Assembly (NCBI GenBank): GCA_029432815.1
Contig: JAROBA010000012.1
Span: 1-64,000 of the forward strand
Direction: 5' to 3'
DNA: 64,000 nt
Source: Pontiellaceae bacterium B1224
GTDB lineage: Bacteria; Verrucomicrobiota; Kiritimatiellia; Kiritimatiellales; Pontiellaceae
In this document: in pieces, positions 57,884 to 64,000 of the stretch
How positions within the stretch are numbered: position 1 is the first letter of the stretch
How the letters are laid out: each line of letters opens with the position of its first letter
Made by a program: the position numbers and the translations under genes
Notes under the pieces: generated by a model
Seen by the model: the letters and a program-made list of their open reading frames with translations, nothing else
The model's database searches: none
What the model was told of the DNA's origin: nothing

Positions 57884-59860
57884 CTAGACTTCCGGCAATA
57901 AACAAACACCTCTTTGCTCGTTGTGATATTCCCGGTATTGCCAAGAGCCGTCCGGGCCGTAATCGAAGAAAAGATATTTGCTGCCCTCTTGGCTGCCATC
58001 CTCTCGGCATTTCTGGACAAGAAATCTTGCGTCGTGCTCCGTTTCCCATCGGGCAAGCTCTTCGCCGTCGCCTTTGTTCCGGGCTTCGTCCATCGCCTCG
58101 CTTTTCTCCCGGTTGCGCCAGACACAAAGCACGTTGTCGGCATTGTCCGTGATGGCCTTCGATCCAGAAACCGAATGTTTCATAGGCGGGTTCTTGCTGG
58201 CCGGGTGCCGGGAATCCGGTTTCCGGCTATGGGCCACCAAATGCACATGCACGTCAAACCGCTTGGCAAAGGCTTGCAGCCAGTTCATCAGCTCTTTGGA
58301 TGTTTCCGCCTGCTCTTCGTTTATGTCGTCAATCCGCATCAAGGAATCAATAAAGAAGTGTTGCACCCCGTACTTTTTTGCCACGTACTCGAACAGGGCC
58401 AGTGTTTCGGCAATGGTTGCACCTCCGACCCGGTTGAAAACGAAAAAATATTTATCCATCCACTGAATCGACTTATCGAAATATTTCCGCGTCGGCTTTG
58501 TTGTTCCGATAAGCTGCCGCATCATATTCTTAAACGTCTTTTTCGGCTTCATTTCAAAGGAGGCAATGCAGGTTTTCTTTCCCTGCAATGCGAAGTTTAA
58601 AGCGCAATGGCCCATGCAAACCGTTTTGCCGTCGCCACTGTATCCCTGCCACACCGTCACCTCTCCAGGGCGAAACCGGAACGGCAGCCGCCACGGGGTT
58701 TCATCGCCGGGAATCACTCCGTCTACCGGGAAAAACTCTTCCCAAATTTCCTGTTTAAAATCCGAAGGCCGCCGAAGGTCTGCCGGATCTGCATTGCGGG
58801 CATTCTTGAACAGCGGATAAATATCAACCCCGGCCAAAGCGCAACCGTTCGCGTCTTTGTGCGCTTGCGGGAAATCAACCTGCATACACTTTTCCGCGCC
58901 CAACCGGGGAAGGATTGCCGCCGTTGCCAGCCGCCCGGATTCATCGGCATCCAAGGCCAGATAGATTTTGCCGACCGTTTCCAGCCAGTCCGTGTCATGC
59001 TCCAACCATCCATTGTTTGGATTGTCGGCGTGCAGCGGGTCGCCCGCGTTCTTGGCAAACTTCGCACCGTATGGAACCGATACGGCATTGAAGCCAAGAT
59101 CGGCCAGCGTGAGCGCGTCAAGCTCGCCCTCGGTAATGGCAAGCTCATTCGGTATCGTGTCTTCCGCAAAGATTGCTTGCTGCCCCCATAGCAGCATCGG
59201 CTTTGCATCCTTCACCGCCGCCTTGGTGAACATGTTCGATTTATTTTCCACGTCCCGGCACTTCACAAGCTCCAGTTCGTTCGCCTGATTGTAAAAGGGG
59301 AAGATAACAAAATGCTGTTCCACGCCCGTGTCCTTGTCCTTTCGTATGTACTGGCCGACCCGATAGAGCGAAAGCGTTTCCGGCGATATGCCGCGCTCTT
59401 CGACCAACCACTTCCAAACCTTGGAACCTTTCGCCAGCGGTTGCAGCAGCCAAGAAAGGTCTTGGCGTTCGCCCGAAGGTTTGGCCGTTGCAGCGCCACC
59501 CGTCACGCGCTCCCACTTGCTTTCCGGCGAAGCCTTGCGCTCTTTACGCTCCGGCTCTCCAAGGTTGTAGTGTTCCCGGATCTGCCCCAAGGCCGTCTTG
59601 AAATCCACCGAACGGCAAGCCATCCATAAATCAATCAGGCTGCCGCCACCGTCGCCGCTCTGGAAATCCTTCCACCGTCCAACCGTTGCCCCGGTCAGGT
59701 CGATAATCAACGAGCCGCCCTTTCGTTTATCCTTCGGCGAGGCGTTGTGTATATCGCCGACCGTCCAACGATTCTTTACCTTCATCCCGGCGGGAAGCAG
59801 AAAAGAGCAAACCTCTTCCGCCCGTGCGTTCAAATGCTCCTTGATTTGCCAAAGCTCCAT
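57884..59860 (-). CDS. Primase-helicase (Toprim plus DnaB/RecA-like ATPase)
   Basis: A 658-residue replication protein of the phage/plasmid primase-helicase type. Residues about 30-100 are a primase-like N-domain (GRWKDFQSGDGGGSLIDLW) without zinc-binding Cys pairs. A Toprim core has E245 (TEGELDAL) and D304/D306 (ALDADESG). The C-terminal RecA/DnaB-like ATPase has Walker A GYSGDGKT at 406-413 and a Walker B-like HFFIDSL. It would unwind DNA and perhaps make primers for the element's replication. It lies 4 bases after the upstream gene. A perfect iterated palindrome is inside (59412). Confidence 0.88.
   Translation of the reverse strand: MELWQIKEHLNARAEEVCSFLLPAGMKVKNRWTVGDIHNASPKDKRKGGSLIIDLTGATVGRWKDFQSGDGGGSLIDLWMACRSVDFKTALGQIREHYNLGEPERKERKASPESKWERVTGGAATAKPSGERQDLSWLLQPLAKGSKVWKWLVEERGISPETLSLYRVGQYIRKDKDTGVEQHFVIFPFYNQANELELVKCRDVENKSNMFTKAAVKDAKPMLLWGQQAIFAEDTIPNELAITEGELDALTLADLGFNAVSVPYGAKFAKNAGDPLHADNPNNGWLEHDTDWLETVGKIYLALDADESGRLATAAILPRLGAEKCMQVDFPQAHKDANGCALAGVDIYPLFKNARNADPADLRRPSDFKQEIWEEFFPVDGVIPGDETPWRLPFRFRPGEVTVWQGYSGDGKTVCMGHCALNFALQGKKTCIASFEMKPKKTFKNMMRQLIGTTKPTRKYFDKSIQWMDKYFFVFNRVGGATIAETLALFEYVAKKYGVQHFFIDSLMRIDDINEEQAETSKELMNWLQAFAKRFDVHVHLVAHSRKPDSRHPASKNPPMKHSVSGSKAITDNADNVLCVWRNREKSEAMDEARNKGDGEELARWETEHDARFLVQKCREDGSQEGSKYLFFDYGPDGSWQYREYHNEQRGVCLLPEV
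59412..59426. repeat. Iterated palindrome, spacer ACC, inside the element
   Basis: Perfect TTCCAAACCTTGGAA in the primase-helicase gene; on the coding (minus) strand it encodes SKVWK. Confidence 0.9.
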
Positions 59861-59864
59861 GCTC

Positions 59865-60734
59865 TCAATCCTCGTTTTCCGTTTTGTGTTGCTTCCGTGC
59901 CCGCTCTTCCGCCAGCCGCTTCAATCGTTCCGCCTGTGATTCTTCGCCCTCCGGACGATCCATCAAACGGGCACTGATCGCCGCCCGCGTGGCCTCTTCA
60001 TCGGCTAAAGTTTGCGCGGCGTTTTTTTGTGGAAATCCCCGGCTTCCATCTTTCTTTCCGCAAGACCGCCGTAAATACTTCTCAAACTCCCGCACCGGGA
60101 ACCGGATCGAACCCGCCCCGGCAAGCTGCCGCTCAAAGGCCTCCACGGCCTCGGCCACATCGCACCCAGGGCAAGCCGCAAGTGCCCGCTGGAACTCGAA
60201 ATCCTTCACCCGCAGGCAATCTGTATGCGCTGATTTGAACCGCTCGAAAAGATCATGGGGGAACCCATCCGGGGCGGGGGTAGAACCTATTCCTTCTTCC
60301 TTCTTATTCTCTTCTTCATCTTTAGATTCGGCATTCGGGCGGCAATCGTCTCGGCGTTCCGCTCGGTAATCGGTTCGGCATTCGTAGCTGTCCGGGTCTT
60401 GGAAACGCCAATAATTGCAGATGGAAACAACAACCCCGCGTTCGGCATTCCTTGTGGTAATCATCCCGGCATTCCGCAGGGCTTTCATAGAATTTTCGCA
60501 TTGGGTCAGGGAGTAGGTCGCTTTTCGCCAGCCGATTTTCCAATGCAACGCATTTTGAATTTCCGGGCAACTGGTAAGCAGCTCGCCCCGTTTCAAACGC
60601 TTGCCATCCTGCCAGAACGCTTTCCGCAGCAGGTAATCCCATATCTCCCGCGTGTGGGGCGGCATGTGTGCAACCTCGCTATCATCGATGCAACGCGCCT
60701 TGAGATAGTACCCGCCCCGGATCGGTTCACTCAT
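59865..60734 (-). CDS. Replication-associated winged-helix protein (putative)
   Basis: A 289-residue protein. Its N-terminal half resembles phage replisome-organiser or DnaT-like winged-helix proteins (PPHTREIWDYLLRKAFW, KRGELLTSCPEI, TQCENSMKALRNAGMITTRN). An acidic linker (SKDEEENKKEE) and a helical C-terminus ending in a charged coil follow. ATG 60734 (MSEPIRGGYYLK) is preferred over the upstream start at 60767. Position directly before the primase-helicase, with 4 bases between them, supports a role in helicase loading. Function is inference from architecture and context. Confidence 0.72.
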   Translation of the reverse strand: MSEPIRGGYYLKARCIDDSEVAHMPPHTREIWDYLLRKAFWQDGKRLKRGELLTSCPEIQNALHWKIGWRKATYSLTQCENSMKALRNAGMITTRNAERGVVVSICNYWRFQDPDSYECRTDYRAERRDDCRPNAESKDEEENKKEEGIGSTPAPDGFPHDLFERFKSAHTDCLRVKDFEFQRALAACPGCDVAEAVEAFERQLAGAGSIRFPVREFEKYLRRSCGKKDGSRGFPQKNAAQTLADEEATRAAISARLMDRPEGEESQAERLKRLAEERARKQHKTENED

Positions 60735-61050
60735 GGCCGACCGCCTTTCCGCCGGGACAGCCTGCACAAGAAGAGAACAGGGGTGAGGCCGACACGCTGG
60801 CCGCCTCGTTCCTTGCCGCGCTCCTATCGCTCTTGCTGGCTATACTAAAACGCATTCCTGAAACTCCATTTTGAAAATTAATTTCCTGCCGCCGAACCCA
60901 TAGCTTTCTTTTTCCCTGCTCCCATGCCGTGCCCGGACTGGGTTCCTTGTTTTTATACGGCTCTATATTTCACGGTCTTTATAAGTAGAAAATATATTTC
61001 CTGCCCCGTATCCCACAAAAAAAACGCGCCGCGCCAAACCCCGCCCGGCT
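60735..61050. other. Intergenic stretch inside the element
   Basis: 316 bases without a supported gene. The right part is AT-rich (60930-61010) and holds an eight-A run at 61017-61024, seen as T8 on the minus strand just past the 61051-61443 gene, but no stable stem precedes it. A promoter for the replication genes is likely here; I cannot place its boxes. Confidence 0.4.
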
Positions 61051-61443
61051 CTATGTCCGCCGTATCCGGTCGCAAATCTCCGCTGCCGTCAGACCATCGG
61101 CCTTAAGCTGGGAAATGATCATTACCCATGCCGGGCTGCCGCCGACACAATCACGCTGTAACCCTTCGATTGCTGCCGATGCTGCACTGATTCCCAACCC
61201 GGCCACATTGAAAGCAACGGCCTTCTGTGTGTCATACCTCGCCTTGGCGGGAATGCAGCTTGCGGCATAAGCTCCCTCTTCAATCAAAGCCAGAATCGAA
61301 TCATCATCCGCACCCGCAGCCCTGTAACATTCCACGATTCGCCCCGCGCCGTTTTGTGTTCGCAGTTCATCCAAACCAACAACCACACCCGAAAACTCTT
61401 CAAACCCGATTTCCTGTCGCACACGATCCAGCTTTACTTTCAT
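61051..61443 (-). CDS. Hypothetical protein of the element
   Basis: A 130-residue soluble protein, mainly helical (MKVKLDRVRQEIGFEEFSGVV ... AAEICDRIRRT). I choose ATG 61443 because AAGGAGAA precedes it; the open frame continues upstream to 61746 but that part overlaps the helix-turn-helix gene and has low-complexity composition. No family recognised. It lies 31 bases after the Xis-like gene on the same strand, so the two are probably cotranscribed. Confidence 0.65.
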   Translation of the reverse strand: MKVKLDRVRQEIGFEEFSGVVVGLDELRTQNGAGRIVECYRAAGADDDSILALIEEGAYAASCIPAKARYDTQKAVAFNVAGLGISAASAAIEGLQRDCVGGSPAWVMIISQLKADGLTAAEICDRIRRT

Positions 61444-61474
61444 CCGTTCTCCTTCCGCCCTGTTGGGGTGTTGA

Positions 61475-61750
61475 TTAAAATTCATCTTCCGGCACCGGAA
61501 TTCGTACGATTCGCCCGCGCTTGATCGCCTTAACCTCGCCCATCTCAATCCAACGCTGCACTGTCCGAACCGTACATTTCCAGCGGGCGGCATATTCTTT
61601 TTGGGAGAGTAGTCGAACGGGCTGCCCGGTCGGGCTGGGTGCATGGGTTTTCCCATCAAGCACACCCAGGGCAACCGGGATACAGTCAGGAGAAACCGAC
61701 GGATCGGCGGCGAGTAGTGTAGAAACAGCGGATTTAGTCGCGGCATTCAT
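61475..61750 (-). CDS. Excisionase-like helix-turn-helix protein
   Basis: A 91-residue protein whose second half is a MerR/excisionase-type winged helix: LLSQKEYAARWKCTVRTVQRWIEMG then KAIKRGRIVRIPVPEDEF. Such proteins serve as Xis factors or small regulators in mobile elements. ATG 61750 has GGAGGTGGG upstream and overlaps the previous gene's stop as ATGA, so the pair is cotranslated. Confidence 0.85.
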   Translation of the reverse strand: MNAATKSAVSTLLAADPSVSPDCIPVALGVLDGKTHAPSPTGQPVRLLSQKEYAARWKCTVRTVQRWIEMGEVKAIKRGRIVRIPVPEDEF

Positions 61751-61935
61751 AGTCCCACCTCCCACGTTTTAATTTCCAGCTCTTGGGCAATGCGTTCTTT
61801 CAAATCCTGTTCAGGGGTTGCCCGTCCGGTTTCGATTCGGGATATGGCCGCTTCCGAACAGCCGACCCGTTCCGCCAGTCCATGCTGGGAAAGCCCTTTG
61901 AGCATCCTTGCCGATTTCATGATTCTTGATTTCAT
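61747..61935 (-). CDS. XRE (Cro/CI-type) small regulator
   Basis: A 62-residue helix-turn-helix protein (LKGLSQHGLAERVGCSEAAISRIETG) of the Xre/Cro family, consisting of the DNA-binding domain only. It probably controls the element's minus-strand genes. Its stop overlaps the Xis-like start (ATGA). An alternative start is ATG 61920. Confidence 0.88.
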   Translation of the reverse strand: MKSRIMKSARMLKGLSQHGLAERVGCSEAAISRIETGRATPEQDLKERIAQELEIKTWEVGL

Positions 61936-61973
61936 CGCTGCACCTGCCGTTTTTTCTCTTCGTCAATCGCGGG

Positions 61974-62017
61974 CAAAAAATAAACCCATCAAAACGCATT
62001 CCGCGCTCTGATGGGTT
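61974..62017 (-). terminator. Terminator of the 475-residue element gene
   Basis: On the minus strand AACCCATCA pairs with TGATGGGTT (9 bp, plus an inner GCG/CGC) and is followed by TATTTTTT. It separates the unknown-protein genes at 62090-63928 from the regulator genes. Confidence 0.8.
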
Positions 62018-62089
62018 ATTCATTTATAGGATTCTTGTCGCTCTACAAGAGGCTCAATCCTGATTCAGCCGCATCCGTTGTGATCCCTC

Positions 62090-63517
62090 TCAATTCTGGA
62101 TAAAATCGTTCTTGTTGTAGTAATAATCCGATCCCTCCGGTTCACCATCTTTGAGGTAACCAAGTGATTTCCCTTCCCTCCGAAGATATGAATCAAAGTT
62201 AAGTCCACCGTCAGCAAAAACATATTTACCGTCTTGCTCGATCAATTCGCCCACGCTCAACAGATAACTCACAATGTCTTTCTTTCGCCCCATGTGTAGT
62301 CCATGTGGTTGCCTTGATATTGAGCCGTCCGCATTAGTTCGGCGATAAATCATATCGTCGGATTCTAGTCCTAGCTCTCGCGCTGTATTTTCTCGCACAA
62401 CCTCTGCCCGCTTTTCGATAATCAAGCGCTCCTGCTCATCGGGTTTAACCAGCTCGAACAATTCAGCATCGCGCCCGCAATGGCTACCGCTTTCAACTGT
62501 TTCGACCAGCCACTTCTTACCATCCGCAAATTCGGCAATGAAGCGCACCCGCTCAAGAATGTTTTGCCGGGCGGCATCGTTGAACATTTCGCCCTTCACA
62601 AACGGAACGGATTCAATCATCCGCTCGGCAATGTCCGCCCCGGTCAATCTCTCTACTTCCGCCACTACGCGCCAAAGGGCGGTTTCTCCTATGCCCGGAT
62701 TTAAACGGTTGCCGCTGCAAACATCATCCCGGATAAAGTCGTAAAGTTCCTTTAGCCATTTATCGCCCCGCTTCTTTACGCCATACCCGGCCAGCATGTT
62801 CCGCAATTCTTTCAGCTGCTCCGCTTCGATTACTGCCGTCCGATCTATCTTGGCCTTCTCGATCTGGGGGCGATGCTTTGCTTCGATTTTCTCCCGCTCG
62901 TTTTCAATGAGCGTGCGCTCCCGCTCGTAGTCTTTCGTTTGCGTCGGCTTCTCAAATGTTTTTTCAAACTTCAGCCGAATAGCTTTTCGCCTTTCTCCGA
63001 AATCGGCTTCGCTCGTTTCACGAGCATCCCAAGCAAGCCCGGCCTCTTTCCATTGCTTGCGCAATTCCCCCTGCCATTCTCCCAGAGCGTTCCTAAACTC
63101 GGCAATTGCGGAAAAGTCCTGCTTGTCATACCAAGCCGCAAATTCCTGCAAGGCGGGCTTCCATTCTTCATGCTCGCGTTCGAGCAGGTCGGAAAATTCT
63201 TCGAGGCTGTTCCATTCCCATGCATCGGCGGGCGCAATCTTGAACCCGCGTTCCGTATACACATTTGCAGACGCAACGCGTCGAACTGTCCACCCAAAAT
63301 TATTCCCTTCAAGGACGGGATATATTCGCCGGGGAACCAAGTGCATTTCCGGGGCGGGATGTTCCGGCGATTGATGCGGCATAACCACCAGCGTTTGCCC
63401 CCGATCCATCACCAACCGCCAGACTGTGCCAGCCACCGTGCCCGGCTGCGTCCAATGCGTCAGCACTGCACCGAAGTGAAAACCATCCCATTCAACAATT
63501 GGAAATATTCGATCCAT
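62090..63517 (-). CDS. Large protein of unknown function in the element
   Basis: A 475-residue soluble protein. The first 100 residues look beta-rich (VEWDGFHFGAVLTHW, VWRLVMDRG), the middle (about 110-260) is a long charged, probably coiled-coil region (EREHEEWKPALQEFAAWYD ... IEAKHRPQIEKAKIDR), and the C-terminus is mixed. No known motif was recognised. GGGGGAA precedes ATG 63517. It is followed by a terminator and preceded by two small genes on the same strand, so it ends that small operon. Confidence 0.75.
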   Translation of the reverse strand: MDRIFPIVEWDGFHFGAVLTHWTQPGTVAGTVWRLVMDRGQTLVVMPHQSPEHPAPEMHLVPRRIYPVLEGNNFGWTVRRVASANVYTERGFKIAPADAWEWNSLEEFSDLLEREHEEWKPALQEFAAWYDKQDFSAIAEFRNALGEWQGELRKQWKEAGLAWDARETSEADFGERRKAIRLKFEKTFEKPTQTKDYERERTLIENEREKIEAKHRPQIEKAKIDRTAVIEAEQLKELRNMLAGYGVKKRGDKWLKELYDFIRDDVCSGNRLNPGIGETALWRVVAEVERLTGADIAERMIESVPFVKGEMFNDAARQNILERVRFIAEFADGKKWLVETVESGSHCGRDAELFELVKPDEQERLIIEKRAEVVRENTARELGLESDDMIYRRTNADGSISRQPHGLHMGRKKDIVSYLLSVGELIEQDGKYVFADGGLNFDSYLRREGKSLGYLKDGEPEGSDYYYNKNDFIQN

Positions 63518-63518
63518 A

Positions 63519-63716
63519 TCAATTCCCCCGCATTTTAACTTCCAGAAATCCGAAATCCTCGCCCATCTGTTGCCGCTCCAAACTCATAAGCCGCACCGCA
63601 ACCCGCTTTTGTTGCGGTGGGCTGCCGTTGCCCGGTCTCGATGGTTCACCATCTTGAGCATGTGAACCAAAGCCCTCTTTTCGATAGAAAACTTCATTGC
63701 TTAGCCCGCCGGGCAT
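63519..63716 (-). CDS. Small hypothetical protein of the element
   Basis: A 65-residue basic protein (ending SLERQQMGEDFGFLEVKMRGN), overlapping the stop of the upstream 75-residue gene by 16 bases and ending just before the 475-residue gene. The AAGGA motif touches ATG 63716 directly, which is too close, so the true start may be a few codons later. No family recognised. Confidence 0.5.
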   Translation of the reverse strand: MPGGLSNEVFYRKEGFGSHAQDGEPSRPGNGSPPQQKRVAVRLMSLERQQMGEDFGFLEVKMRGN

Positions 63717-63928
63717 TCCTTAATCCACGGGCGTACTCTTTCGCGAAGTACGTCGCCGACCTGTCTGCCGCACTCCTTGGCTTCTTGCAAGATCGAATCA
63801 TTTGCCTTCGCAAGTAACCAATCCGCAAAGACATTCAATTCCATGCCTTCTGCTCGTGCCCTGCGTAGCAACTTGTCCAGCAGATCCGCCCCTACTTCGA
63901 TTTCAACTTTCACCATTTCATTACTCAT
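63701..63928 (-). CDS. Small hypothetical, possibly DNA-binding or antitoxin-like protein
   Basis: A 75-residue protein starting MSNEMVKVEIEVGADLLDKLLRRARAEG, where one strand followed by helices is reminiscent of ribbon-helix-helix or small antitoxin folds; this is only a resemblance. A good ribosome-binding site (AAAGGACAGGA) precedes ATG 63928. First gene of the small minus-strand operon visible in the window. Confidence 0.6.
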   Translation of the reverse strand: MSNEMVKVEIEVGADLLDKLLRRARAEGMELNVFADWLLAKANDSILQEAKECGRQVGDVLRERVRPWIKECPAG

Positions 63929-63982
63929 TATTCCTGTCCTTTCTGTTTTGGTTTTCTTTCAAGCAGTGCCTTTTTGACCTGC

Positions 63983-63997
63983 TTCCAATTCTTGGAA
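63983..63997. repeat. Iterated palindrome, spacer TTC, at the window edge
   Basis: Perfect TTCCAATTCTTGGAA three bases before the window ends, upstream of the minus-strand 63701-63928 gene. Confidence 0.88.
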
Positions 63998-64000
63998 TTC

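Overview
The window looks like a chromosomal segment of a marine, polysaccharide-degrading PVC-group bacterium, most probably a Kiritimatiellota (Pontiella-like) organism. This is inferred from gene content (many S1 sulfatases, GH95/GH2/GH30 enzymes, very large modular surface proteins, one PEP-CTERM protein); no rRNA is present to confirm it.

Layout. 192-842 is a small PEP-CTERM protein with its own terminator. 993-19513 is a tight plus-strand operon, often with ATGA-type overlaps: sulfatase, GH95 alpha-L-fucosidase, sulfatase, GH30-type hydrolase, clan-A-like hydrolase, sulfatase, M60 metalloprotease, GH2, sulfatase, LacZ-type GH2. A convergent AraC regulator (19580-20470) is divergent from a second group: a decayed sulfatase, a sodium/solute symporter, a heparinase II/III-type lyase, a modular alginate-lyase-like protein and a Gfo/Idh/MocA oxidoreductase. 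31753-34452 (minus) is a two-component system whose sensor has discoidin-like domains. 34609-39898 is a GH95-like lipoprotein followed by a beta-helix/CBM6 protein. 40056-41336 pairs a CooA-like Crp/Fnr regulator with a short, cysteine-poor relative of the CooS carbon monoxide dehydrogenase C-terminus. Around 42.40 kb a rearrangement joins a beheaded LacI-type regulator to a beheaded surface-protein gene. 43971-49262 is a giant CotH-kinase/lamin-tail protein. 49298-54651 is an L-fucose module (AraC regulator, fucI, fucP with a huge extra periplasmic loop, fucU), followed by a PAS-SpoIIE phosphatase. tRNA-Leu(UAA) at 56087-56174 precedes what looks like an integrated element (serine recombinase, one-TM protein, primase-helicase, replication-associated protein, Xis-like and XRE regulators, unknown proteins) that runs off the right edge.

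Together the genes describe secreted desulfation, defucosylation, galactose and uronic-acid release from a sulfated, fucose-containing glycan or glycoprotein, followed by uptake and isomerisation of L-fucose. No fucose kinase or aldolase is in the window, and no sulfatase-maturing enzyme was seen.

The most striking signal is not a gene. A 15-bp interrupted palindrome, TTCCAA-N3-TTGGAA, occurs 17 times perfectly and at least 19 more times with one mismatch. About 0.004 perfect copies would be expected by chance in 64 kb with equal base use. It lies mostly inside genes, in all three reading frames, and also in the putative mobile element. It behaves like a highly iterated DNA recognition site of unknown purpose.
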